From assembly GCA_947473475.1 (NCBI GenBank), contig CANJBZ010000015.1:25862-89861 (forward strand): 64,000 nt of DNA. The letters run 5' to 3'. Positions 1 to 8,026 of this stretch are shown in pieces (position 1 is the first letter of the stretch; every line of letters begins with the position of its first letter). Source of the DNA: Alphaproteobacteria bacterium. Lineage in GTDB: Bacteria; Pseudomonadota; Alphaproteobacteria; Micropepsales; Micropepsaceae. The translations under genes and the position numbers were made by a program. The notes below the pieces were generated by a model. That model saw only the letters and a program-made list of their open reading frames with translations. It made no database searches and was not told the origin of the DNA.

Positions 1-1433
1 AGCAATTCGAGGTGGCAATGCGCGACCTCGAACAGGTTCTGACGATCGACCCTGATTATAAATATGCCCGCGGAACCTTGGTTCAGACGCGCTTGCAGTG
101 CTCCGAATGGCGGGACCTCGCCGAACATGAGGAGAAAATCGCCGCCGATCTCGCCGCGGGCAAGCTACGGCTCAATCCGCTGGCGAACGTTACGATTACC
201 GATTCGCCCGCCGCGCTGTTGAAATCCGCACAGCTTTGGGTCGCGAACGAGTGCCCACCGCAACAGCCCGTCTGGAAGGGCGAACGCTACGATCATCAGC
301 GCATCAGGGTCGCCTATATTTCCAGCGATTTCCGCCGCCATGCGGTCGCGCAGCTTTCTGCGGGACTCTTCGAGCACCATGACCGCTCGCGCTTCGAGAT
401 TACGGCGCTGTCGGCGCTACCGGGCGATGGCACGCCCATTCGGAGCCGCCTGGAAGAAGCGTTCGAGCATTTCATCGATGTCCATGACAGGAGCGATGAC
501 GAAATCGCGAAACTGCTGCGTGACATGGAAGTCGATATCGCCGTCGATTTGAACGGCTTTACACAGCACGCCCGCACCGCCGCATTTGCGCAGCGGCCAT
601 GCGGCGTACAGGTGAACTTTCTCGGCTTTCCCGGCACCATGGGCGCGCCTTATATGGATTACATCGTCGGCGATCCGACGGTCATTCCGGAAGCGCATTG
701 GCCCTATTTCCAGGAAAAAGTCGCCTATCTGCCACACAGCTATCTGCCGAACGATTCCGCGCGGGTCATTGCCGGGAAGACCTTCACCCGCACGGCGCAG
801 GGTCTTCCGGAGCAAGGCTTCGTCTTCTGCACGTTCAACAATCTGTTCAAGATCCGGCCGGAGATTTTCGACGTTTGGATGCGTCTGCTGCGCGGGATCG
901 ATGGCAGCGTTCTATGGCTGCCGGAACTGATCCGCAGCGCGATGGACAATCTCAGACGCGAGGCCGAGGCGCGCGGCGTTTCGGGCGAGCGGATTTGCTT
1001 TGCGCCGTTTGAGCCTTCGCCGGAGGACCATCTGGCGCGATTGAAACTGGCGGATTTGTTTTTGGACACGCTGCCGTACAACGCGCATGCGACGAGTTGC
1101 GATGCGCTGTGGGCGGGCGTTCCAGCTTTAACTCGGATCGGTAACAGTTTTGCCGGGCGGGTCGGAGCCAGCCTGCTCAACGCGGTGGGGCTTCCCGAAC
1201 TCATCGCTCAGACGCAGGATGAATACGAAGCCATCGCGCTGAAGCTTGCGCGCGAGCCGGCCATGCTGGCGGCGCTGCGTGATAAGCTCGCCCGCAACCG
1301 GCTGACCCATCCGCTGTTCGATACCGCCCGCTTCACGCGAAATCTTGAACGTGCCTTCACGACCATGTGGGAACGTCATCAGAGCGGGCTGGCGCCGGAG
1401 CATTTTGCGGTCGCCGACTCTCCGGCGCCATGA
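1..1433 (+). CDS. TPR/GT41 O-GlcNAc-transferase-like protein, 5' truncated
   Basis: SPINDLY/OGT-type glycosyltransferase (GT41), expected to move a sugar from a nucleotide-sugar onto Ser/Thr of protein targets in the cytoplasm. The reading frame is open to the window edge, so the N-terminus and most TPRs lie outside; only the end of one TPR (QVLTIDPDYKYARG) is visible. The catalytic half carries the family blocks YISSDFRRHAV with the conserved His, VQVNFLGFPGTMGAPYMDYI, and DTLPYNAHATSCDALWAG. It overlaps the next paralog by an ATGA, so the two are translationally coupled. The acceptor is unknown; flagellin or surface proteins are the usual guess for bacterial clusters. Confidence 0.9.
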   Translation, partial: QFEVAMRDLEQVLTIDPDYKYARGTLVQTRLQCSEWRDLAEHEEKIAADLAAGKLRLNPLANVTITDSPAALLKSAQLWVANECPPQQPVWKGERYDHQRIRVAYISSDFRRHAVAQLSAGLFEHHDRSRFEITALSALPGDGTPIRSRLEEAFEHFIDVHDRSDDEIAKLLRDMEVDIAVDLNGFTQHARTAAFAQRPCGVQVNFLGFPGTMGAPYMDYIVGDPTVIPEAHWPYFQEKVAYLPHSYLPNDSARVIAGKTFTRTAQGLPEQGFVFCTFNNLFKIRPEIFDVWMRLLRGIDGSVLWLPELIRSAMDNLRREAEARGVSGERICFAPFEPSPEDHLARLKLADLFLDTLPYNAHATSCDALWAGVPALTRIGNSFAGRVGASLLNAVGLPELIAQTQDEYEAIALKLAREPAMLAALRDKLARNRLTHPLFDTARFTRNLERAFTTMWERHQSGLAPEHFAVADSPAP

Positions 1434-3517
1434 ACGGGGCGCTGATCGAGACAGCCCTCTCTTATCAGCGCGCCGGACGGTTCGACGACGCCGAACGGCT
1501 CTACCGGCAGATACTTCGCGACAATCCTAAGCACATCGATGCCCTGTATCTGCTCGGCTCACTGGCGTTTCAGCGCGGTCGCGCGCAAGAGGCGCTTGAC
1601 CGGTTCGATGAGGTCTTGCGGGCTCATCCGGGAGTGGCGGAAGCACTTTCCGCCAAGGGGGCCGTGCTCTCCAGTTTGGGCCGGCATCAGGATGCACTGG
1701 CCGCATACGACGCCTCTCTAGCGACGCGGCCCAATCAGCCGCAGGCCTGGAGCAATCGCGGCAACACTCTGCTGGCGCTCGGCCGGAGTATGGATGCGGT
1801 CCAGAGCTATGACCGCGCTCTCGCCCTGCTGCCGGATTATCCCCATGCGCTACGCAATCGCGCCTCGGCCTTGGTTGCGCTTGGCCGATTGGATGACGCG
1901 CTGACCAGCGTGCAAAGGGCCTTGCAGCTTGCGCCCCCCTTTGCCGAGGCATGGCAGGACTGCGCCGGCATTTTGGTGCAGCTCGGGCGGCGTGACGAAG
2001 CGATTGTCGCCTACGACCGCGCTTTGGCGTTAAGCCCCAGCGATGCCGCCCTGCTCTATGGCCGGGCCAATGCGCTGTCCATTTTGAAGCGGTATGACGA
2101 AGCGATCCGGGACTGTGAAGCGGTTCTGTCAAGCCATCCCGACTATCCCTACGTCCGCGGCGTTCTAATCCAATCGAAACTGCAAGCCTGCGATTGGGGT
2201 GGGCTTGAAGGGCAGACGGAACAGATCTCGCGCGGCATTGCCGGTGCGCAGCGGGTGATCACGCCCTTCAACCTGAAGGCCTTGTCGGACTCGCCGGCAG
2301 AGCATTTGCAATGTGCCCGGAATTGGATCGCGCACGAGATTTTGCCCGCGGCGACGCCGTCCGCGCCCCGAGCGGGGAGGACGCACGATCGCATCCGGCT
2401 GGCCTATGTCTCGGCTGATTTCACCAACAGCGCGGTGGCCAGTTTGATGGCCGGTGTCTTCGAGCATCACGACCGAGGCCGGTTCGAAGCGATTGCCGTC
2501 TCGTTTGGACCGGAAGACCGTATCCCCATGCGCATGCGGCTTGAAGCGGCATTCGAGCGATTCATCGATGTGCAAAGAATGAGCGATGCGAAAGTCGCTG
2601 CGGCGCTGCGCTCCATGGAAGTCGATATTGCCGTCGATCTGATGGGCCTGACGGGCCCGTGCCGAACCGGAATTTTTGCACACCGGGCCGCACCCGTTCA
2701 GGTGAACTATCTCGGCTTTCCCGGAACCATCGGCGCCCCGTTCATGGATTACATCGTGGCGGACGCGACCGTCATCCCCGATGGGCAGCACATTCACTAC
2801 GCGGAGAAGGTGGTCACACTGCCCCATTGCTATCTGCCGCCCGGCGACAGGCGCGCTATCCCGGAACGTCCGCCCACACGCCAAGAAGCAGGTTTGCCGG
2901 CGAGCGGCTTCGTTTTTGCCTCGTTCAACAATGCCTACAAATTCAATCCGGCAATGTTCGACATCTGGATGAACCTGCTGCGCGCGGTCGAGGGAAGCCT
3001 GCTGTGGCTACCGGAAAACAACGCCTATGCCCGGCGCAATCTGATCCGCGAGGCAGAACGGCGCGGCGTATCGGGCGAGCGGATTGATTTTGCCCCTTTG
3101 CTGCCGGATGCAGGCGCGCACTTGACCCGGCTTTCATGTGCCGATCTGTTTCTGGATACCTGCCCCTACAATGCCCACACCACATGCATGGATGCGCTAT
3201 GGGCTGGGCTGCCCGTGGTGACGTTCATGGGCAACAGCTTTGCCTCGCGCGTGGCGGCAAGCGCGTTGAAAGCGGCCGGCATGGCGGAGCTGATCGCCGA
3301 AAGCGCGCAGTCGTACGAGGCGCTCGCCCTGGCACTGGCGCGCGAACCAGCCCGGCTTCAAGCGATCCGGTCAAAGCTGGCCGGGCAGCGAAGCACGGCG
3401 CCGCTCTTCGACACAAAACTTTTCACGCGTGGCCTGGAAGCCGCTTTTATGACGATGTGGGAGCGGCAACAGAGGGGCGAACCGGCGGCGCCCTTTGTTG
3501 TCGCGCCGTGCGCCTAA
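1430..3517 (+). CDS. TPR/GT41 O-GlcNAc-transferase-like protein, paralog 2
   Basis: About 695 aa. Roughly seven TPR units fill residues 1-250, followed by a GT41 catalytic region. The ATG at 1430 overlaps the upstream stop (ATGA); a longer in-frame start at 1367 would lie inside the upstream gene and its extra residues are not TPR-like, so I rejected it. Conserved blocks include VQVNYLGFPGTIGAPFMDYI and CPYNAHTTCMDALWAGLP. The DFxxH block, which carries a functionally important His in GT41 enzymes, reads SADFTNSAVASL here, so that His is Ser. This copy may have altered or no transferase activity. Otherwise it is full length and well conserved. Confidence 0.9.
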   Translation: MNGALIETALSYQRAGRFDDAERLYRQILRDNPKHIDALYLLGSLAFQRGRAQEALDRFDEVLRAHPGVAEALSAKGAVLSSLGRHQDALAAYDASLATRPNQPQAWSNRGNTLLALGRSMDAVQSYDRALALLPDYPHALRNRASALVALGRLDDALTSVQRALQLAPPFAEAWQDCAGILVQLGRRDEAIVAYDRALALSPSDAALLYGRANALSILKRYDEAIRDCEAVLSSHPDYPYVRGVLIQSKLQACDWGGLEGQTEQISRGIAGAQRVITPFNLKALSDSPAEHLQCARNWIAHEILPAATPSAPRAGRTHDRIRLAYVSADFTNSAVASLMAGVFEHHDRGRFEAIAVSFGPEDRIPMRMRLEAAFERFIDVQRMSDAKVAAALRSMEVDIAVDLMGLTGPCRTGIFAHRAAPVQVNYLGFPGTIGAPFMDYIVADATVIPDGQHIHYAEKVVTLPHCYLPPGDRRAIPERPPTRQEAGLPASGFVFASFNNAYKFNPAMFDIWMNLLRAVEGSLLWLPENNAYARRNLIREAERRGVSGERIDFAPLLPDAGAHLTRLSCADLFLDTCPYNAHTTCMDALWAGLPVVTFMGNSFASRVAASALKAAGMAELIAESAQSYEALALALAREPARLQAIRSKLAGQRSTAPLFDTKLFTRGLEAAFMTMWERQQRGEPAAPFVVAPCA

Positions 3518-3538
3518 TTATGGTTCATTGCGGCCCGC

Positions 3539-6238
3539 ATGAACGATCATATTTTGCAGAATGCATGGCGGCTGCATCAGGCCGGACAGTTCGACCAGGC
3601 AGCCCGGCTCTATAACGAGGTGCTGCGGGCCGACCCGCGCCATTTGGGCGCGCTGCAAATGCTTGGCTATCTGCATTTCCAGAAGGGCGAGCTTGCCGAT
3701 GCCGACCGGCTGATGCAGCGGGCCCTGAAACTGAACCCGAATTCCGTCGATATCCTTTATAACCGCGGCTGCGTGCAGCAGGCGATGGAACGGCCAAAGG
3801 ATGCGCTTGCGGCCTTCGATCGCGCGCTGGCGCTGAAGCCCGATTATGCACCGGCGATGGTCAACCGCGGCAACGTGCTGGCGCAACTGGGACGCTTCGC
3901 CGACGCGCTGGCGAGCTATGATCTGGCGCTCGTTATGATGCCAGCTTCCGGAGAACTGCTTCTCAACCGCGGCAATGCCCTTTTTGAAATGGGCCGCTTT
4001 CGCGAAGCCCTGCAAAGTTACGAACAGGCCCTCGCGAAAGAACCGCAACAGCCGCTTCTGTGGAACAATCGCGGCAACGCGCTGGCGGAACTTGGACGCG
4101 CTCAGGACGCGGTCGCGAGCTTCACGCGGGCCATTGCGTTGGTCCCGAACGATCCGGATTGTTACGTCAGCCGCGCGGGGCAACTTGCAAAACTCGACCG
4201 CACGGCGGATGCGCTAAGCGACTACGAGAAGGCGATCGCCCTCGATCCAGCCCATATCGCGGCCATTCACAGCCGCGGGCGGCTGTTACGGCAGACAAAT
4301 CGTCTCACGGAGGCGCTGGCGAGCTTCGAGCGGATATTGGCTATCGAGCCGAAACACGTCGAAGCGGTCGTCGATATCGGTGTCGCGCTGATGGATTTGA
4401 AGCGCAACGAAGAAGCGCTCGCCGCCTTCGACAAGGCGTTGGCGATTCAACCCGGTCATATGGAGGCGCTGATCGACCGCGCCAGTGTGCTGTTGCGGTT
4501 GAGGCGCTTCGAGGAGGCGCGCGCCGATGCGAGCCGCGCACTAGCAGCAGACGGCAACAGCGCGGCCGCATGGCATAACACAGGCACGGCGCTGTCGGGG
4601 CTGAAGCACTATACGGACGCCCTGCCCTACTTTGACAAGGCCATCGCTCTGGCGCCTGGTAACGCGCCCTCTTGGAGCAATCGCGGCGGCGCTATGATCG
4701 CGCTGAAGCAGGAAGAAGCGGCGATCCCTTACATCGACAAGGCGCTCACCCTCAATCCGCGCGATCCTGAAGCGTGGGTCAACCGGGCGCGCGCTTTTAC
4801 CGGCGTGAAGCAACTCGGTCCCGCCATTGAAGCGTGCGATCGCGCGCTGCAAATCGATCCGGACCACAGCGCGGCGATGCGCGCTGGGATTCATGCGCGC
4901 CTGCATGCCTGCGATTGGACGCGGCGCGACGAAGACAAACGGCGCATCACAGCGGGGTTGGCCGACGGCGTGCGCATCGTCAATGTGCTGGACCATCGGG
5001 CGCTCTGTGAATCCGAAAGCGAAAGCCTGAAAGCCGCGCGCCTTTGGATAAAGGAAGAGTTCCCCGCATCCATCGCGCCCCTCTGGCGCGGCGAGCGTTA
5101 CAGCCACGACAAACTCCGCATAGCCTACATCTCCACGGATTTTCGCGACCATGCGGTGGCGTTTCTCATTGCCGGCTGTTTCGAGCACCACGACAAGAGC
5201 CGTTTCGAAACGACGGCCATCTCGCTGCAGGCCGGCGACGGCAGCGAAACCCGCCGTCGTATCGAAACAGCTTTCGACCGCTTCATCGATGTGACGCAGA
5301 TGAGCGATGCCCAAGCCGGCGCGATGCTACGCGAACAGGAAATCGACATCGCCATCGACTTGAACGGCTATACAGGCAATGCGCGCACGGGAATTCTGGC
5401 GCACCGGCCGGCGCCAGTGCAGGTCAACTATCTGGGTTATCCAGGCACGACGGGCGCGCCGTTTATGGACTACATCATCGCCGATCGCATCGTCATCCCG
5501 GAAGAGAACCGCGTCCATTACAGCGAGCAGGTCGTCTATCTGCCGCATGCCTATCAGGCAAACGACCGCAAACGCCGGATTGCGGAGCATACGCCGACCC
5601 GCGCTGAGGCGGGATTACCGGACACAGGATTTGTTTTTGCCTGCTTCAACCACACGCACAAAATTGGGCCGGAGATGTTTGGTATCTGGGCCCGGCTTCT
5701 GCAGCGGATCGAGGGCAGCGTGCTCTGGCTGTTTGAAGACAATGCGCTGGCAGCGGCGAATTTAAGGCATCAGGCGGCGGCGCGCGGCATCGCTCCGCAG
5801 CGGTTGATCTTTGCGCCGCGCGTGATGCCGCCTGAGCATCTGGCGCGCATACAGCTCGCCGATCTTTTCCTCGACACCCTCCCCTACAATGCGCACACCA
5901 CAGCCAGCGATGCATTTTGGATGGTATTGCCCTTGGTCACCTGTCCGGGAAAAACCTTTCCGGCGCGCGTGGCGGCGAGCCTGTTGCACGCTATCGGATT
6001 GCCGGAACTCGTGACGCATTCGCTGGAAGAGTATGAGGCGCTGGCGTCCGCGCTGGCGCGCGATCCGGCCCGTCTGGCCGCAATCCGGGCCAAGCTGCTG
6101 CGAAATCGGGATACCGAACCGATGTTCGATACCGCGCGATTCACGCGCGATTTGGAATCGGCTTACACCACAATGTGGAAGCGGCAGCAGGCCGGACTGG
6201 CGCCCGAAAGTTTTGCGGTACCGGCGGATGCGTGTTGA
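3539..6238 (+). CDS. TPR/GT41 O-GlcNAc-transferase-like protein, paralog 3 (long TPR array)
   Basis: At 899 aa this is the largest of the four paralogs. Some 12-13 consecutive 34-residue TPRs (A-x3-F-x-x-A-L-x-x-x-P pattern) span residues 1-450 and should form an extended superhelix for protein recognition. The GT41 catalytic half follows, with STDFRDHAVAFL (His retained), VQVNYLGYPGTTGAPFMDYI and LPYNAHTTASDAFW. It starts 21 bp after paralog 2 with no obvious Shine-Dalgarno sequence, which suggests operon read-through. TPR length is the main difference among the paralogs, so they probably glycosylate different partners; that is inference. Confidence 0.92.
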   Translation: MNDHILQNAWRLHQAGQFDQAARLYNEVLRADPRHLGALQMLGYLHFQKGELADADRLMQRALKLNPNSVDILYNRGCVQQAMERPKDALAAFDRALALKPDYAPAMVNRGNVLAQLGRFADALASYDLALVMMPASGELLLNRGNALFEMGRFREALQSYEQALAKEPQQPLLWNNRGNALAELGRAQDAVASFTRAIALVPNDPDCYVSRAGQLAKLDRTADALSDYEKAIALDPAHIAAIHSRGRLLRQTNRLTEALASFERILAIEPKHVEAVVDIGVALMDLKRNEEALAAFDKALAIQPGHMEALIDRASVLLRLRRFEEARADASRALAADGNSAAAWHNTGTALSGLKHYTDALPYFDKAIALAPGNAPSWSNRGGAMIALKQEEAAIPYIDKALTLNPRDPEAWVNRARAFTGVKQLGPAIEACDRALQIDPDHSAAMRAGIHARLHACDWTRRDEDKRRITAGLADGVRIVNVLDHRALCESESESLKAARLWIKEEFPASIAPLWRGERYSHDKLRIAYISTDFRDHAVAFLIAGCFEHHDKSRFETTAISLQAGDGSETRRRIETAFDRFIDVTQMSDAQAGAMLREQEIDIAIDLNGYTGNARTGILAHRPAPVQVNYLGYPGTTGAPFMDYIIADRIVIPEENRVHYSEQVVYLPHAYQANDRKRRIAEHTPTRAEAGLPDTGFVFACFNHTHKIGPEMFGIWARLLQRIEGSVLWLFEDNALAAANLRHQAAARGIAPQRLIFAPRVMPPEHLARIQLADLFLDTLPYNAHTTASDAFWMVLPLVTCPGKTFPARVAASLLHAIGLPELVTHSLEEYEALASALARDPARLAAIRAKLLRNRDTEPMFDTARFTRDLESAYTTMWKRQQAGLAPESFAVPADAC

Positions 6239-7892
6239 CGCCCTCACTGCCGCTGCGAAGGCACATTTCGACGCGGGGCGCTTCGAGGATGCGCTGCGCC
6301 TGATACAGGCAGCCGCTTCCGCCGAACAGAACTCACCTCAGCTGTGGAGCAATTGCGGCACTATCCTGGTCGCACTGCACCGTTTTGCCGAGGCGGAGGA
6401 TAGTTTTTCGCGTGCGCTGTCACTCGCGCCCGATTTCGCGGGCGCGCTACAGAACCGCGCGCAGGTGCGTATGCGGCTGCACCGCTATCAGGATGCCGCG
6501 CGGGATTACGAGGCGCTTCTGGCGCGCAATCCCGGCATACCCTTCGCGCAAGGGTCGCTGCTGCGGGCAAAACTGCAAGCCTGCGATTGGGAGGGATTAC
6601 CTGAACACTGGACGCGGGCCGACGAGGAATTGCGGGCCGGGAAGCCGGTTTTGACCGCGATAGCCGCGACCGCCTTGTGCGAGACGCCGGAAGATCAGTT
6701 GCGGGCCTCGCGCACACTGGCGCAGACGCGATTTCCCCCGCGCCCACCTCTCTGGAAAGGCGAACGCTATCGCCACGACCGCATCCGTATCGCCTATGTG
6801 TCCGCGGATTTCCATGCTCACGCCACCACGATCCTGGCAGCTGGGCTTTTTGAATCGCACGACCGAGAAAAGTTCGAGACGTTCGCCGTTTCGTTCGGGC
6901 CGAACGATCACAGCGCGATGCGTACGCGTGTCGAAAGAGCGTTCGAGCATTTTTTCAGCGTCGCCGGTAAGAGCGATATGGAAATAGCCCAGCTCCTGCG
7001 ACAGAACGAAATCGATATCGCGGTCGATCTGAAAGGATTCACTGACGACTCCCGGCCTGGGATTTTTGCCTCACGGCCTGCGCCGCTGCAGGTGAATTAC
7101 CTCGGGTTTCCGGCGACGATGGGCGCGCCTTACATCGACTATATTATTGCGGACGCGGTCACGATTCCGCCGGAGGACCAGCTGTTTTACAGCGAGAAGG
7201 TGGTCTATCTGCCGGATACCTATCAACCCAACGACCGTGGCAGAGAACATCCCGAAGTGACGACCACCCGTACCGAGGCGGGACTGCCGGAGAATGGTTT
7301 CGTCTTCTGCTGCTTCAACAATGTCTACAAGATAACCGCCACCGTGTTCGACGTCTGGATGCGATTGGTACGCGATGTGCCGGGAAGCGTTTTGTGGCTG
7401 CTCGAAGACAACGAAACGGCGATGCGCAATTTGAAACGCGAAGCAGAGAAGCGCGGCGTTACGCCGGAGCGGCTGATCTTCGCCCCGCGTGTAGCGCCGG
7501 ACGCGCATCTGGCGCGGCATTGCTTCGCCGATCTGTTTGTCGATACCGCGCCTTACAATGCGCACACCACCGCCAGCGATGCGCTGTGGATGGGGCTGCC
7601 CCTTGTCACCCGCGCCGGGCGGACGTTTCCGTCACGTGTTGCGGCATCGTTGCTGTACGCGGCCGGGGCGCCCGAATTGGTGACCCATTCCCTGCCCGCG
7701 TACGAAACGCTGGCTCTTTCGCTTGCCCGCGAACCGGAACGCCTCCGCGCACTGAAGGCGAAATTGGAGAAGGCGCGAGACACCGCGCCGTTGTTCGACA
7801 CCCTGCGCTACACACGCAATCTCGAACGCGCCTTTGTCACGATGTGGGAACGCCAGCAGCGCGGCGAGACGGCGGAAAGTTTCGCGGTATAG
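6228..7892 (+). CDS. TPR/GT41 O-GlcNAc-transferase-like protein, paralog 4 (short TPR)
   Basis: 554 aa from the ATG at 6228, which overlaps the end of paralog 3 by 11 bp; the frame is open further upstream to 6033 but that part is not TPR-like. About three TPRs (residues 5-110) precede a complete GT41 region: SADFHAHATTIL with His, VNYLGFPATMGAPYIDYI and PYNAHTTASDALWMGLP. Last gene of the tandem array, followed by a 134-bp intergenic stretch and a convergent peptidase gene. The function is presumed the same as its neighbours, with a different target range. Confidence 0.9.
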   Translation: MRVDALTAAAKAHFDAGRFEDALRLIQAAASAEQNSPQLWSNCGTILVALHRFAEAEDSFSRALSLAPDFAGALQNRAQVRMRLHRYQDAARDYEALLARNPGIPFAQGSLLRAKLQACDWEGLPEHWTRADEELRAGKPVLTAIAATALCETPEDQLRASRTLAQTRFPPRPPLWKGERYRHDRIRIAYVSADFHAHATTILAAGLFESHDREKFETFAVSFGPNDHSAMRTRVERAFEHFFSVAGKSDMEIAQLLRQNEIDIAVDLKGFTDDSRPGIFASRPAPLQVNYLGFPATMGAPYIDYIIADAVTIPPEDQLFYSEKVVYLPDTYQPNDRGREHPEVTTTRTEAGLPENGFVFCCFNNVYKITATVFDVWMRLVRDVPGSVLWLLEDNETAMRNLKREAEKRGVTPERLIFAPRVAPDAHLARHCFADLFVDTAPYNAHTTASDALWMGLPLVTRAGRTFPSRVAASLLYAAGAPELVTHSLPAYETLALSLAREPERLRALKAKLEKARDTAPLFDTLRYTRNLERAFVTMWERQQRGETAESFAV

Positions 7893-7958
7893 GCAAGGCC
7901 CGCGCCCGCTTCGTGACACACTGTCCCGCAACTACCCATGGCTATGGCAGATGTAATC

Positions 7959-7979
7959 ACCTCCCACTTGTGGGGAGGT
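7959..7979. repeat. short GC-rich palindrome between convergent genes
   Basis: ACCTCCC and GGGAGGT form a 7-bp stem around ACTTGTG, and a second GC-rich partial palindrome (CCCCG...CGGGG) follows at about 7997-8015. Such elements are common between convergent alphaproteobacterial genes and may help end transcription from both sides. There is no T-tract, so this is not a classical terminator. The remainder of 7893-8026 shows nothing else. Confidence 0.35.
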
Positions 7980-8026
7980 CGAAATTGATGTGTTAGCCCC
8001 GCCGTAAGTACGGGGGAGGATGAAAT

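Noticed and set aside
1367..1429. Longer N-terminus for OGT paralog 2
   Set aside because: These codons lie inside the upstream paralog, are not TPR-like, and the ATG at 1430 forms the usual ATGA coupling.
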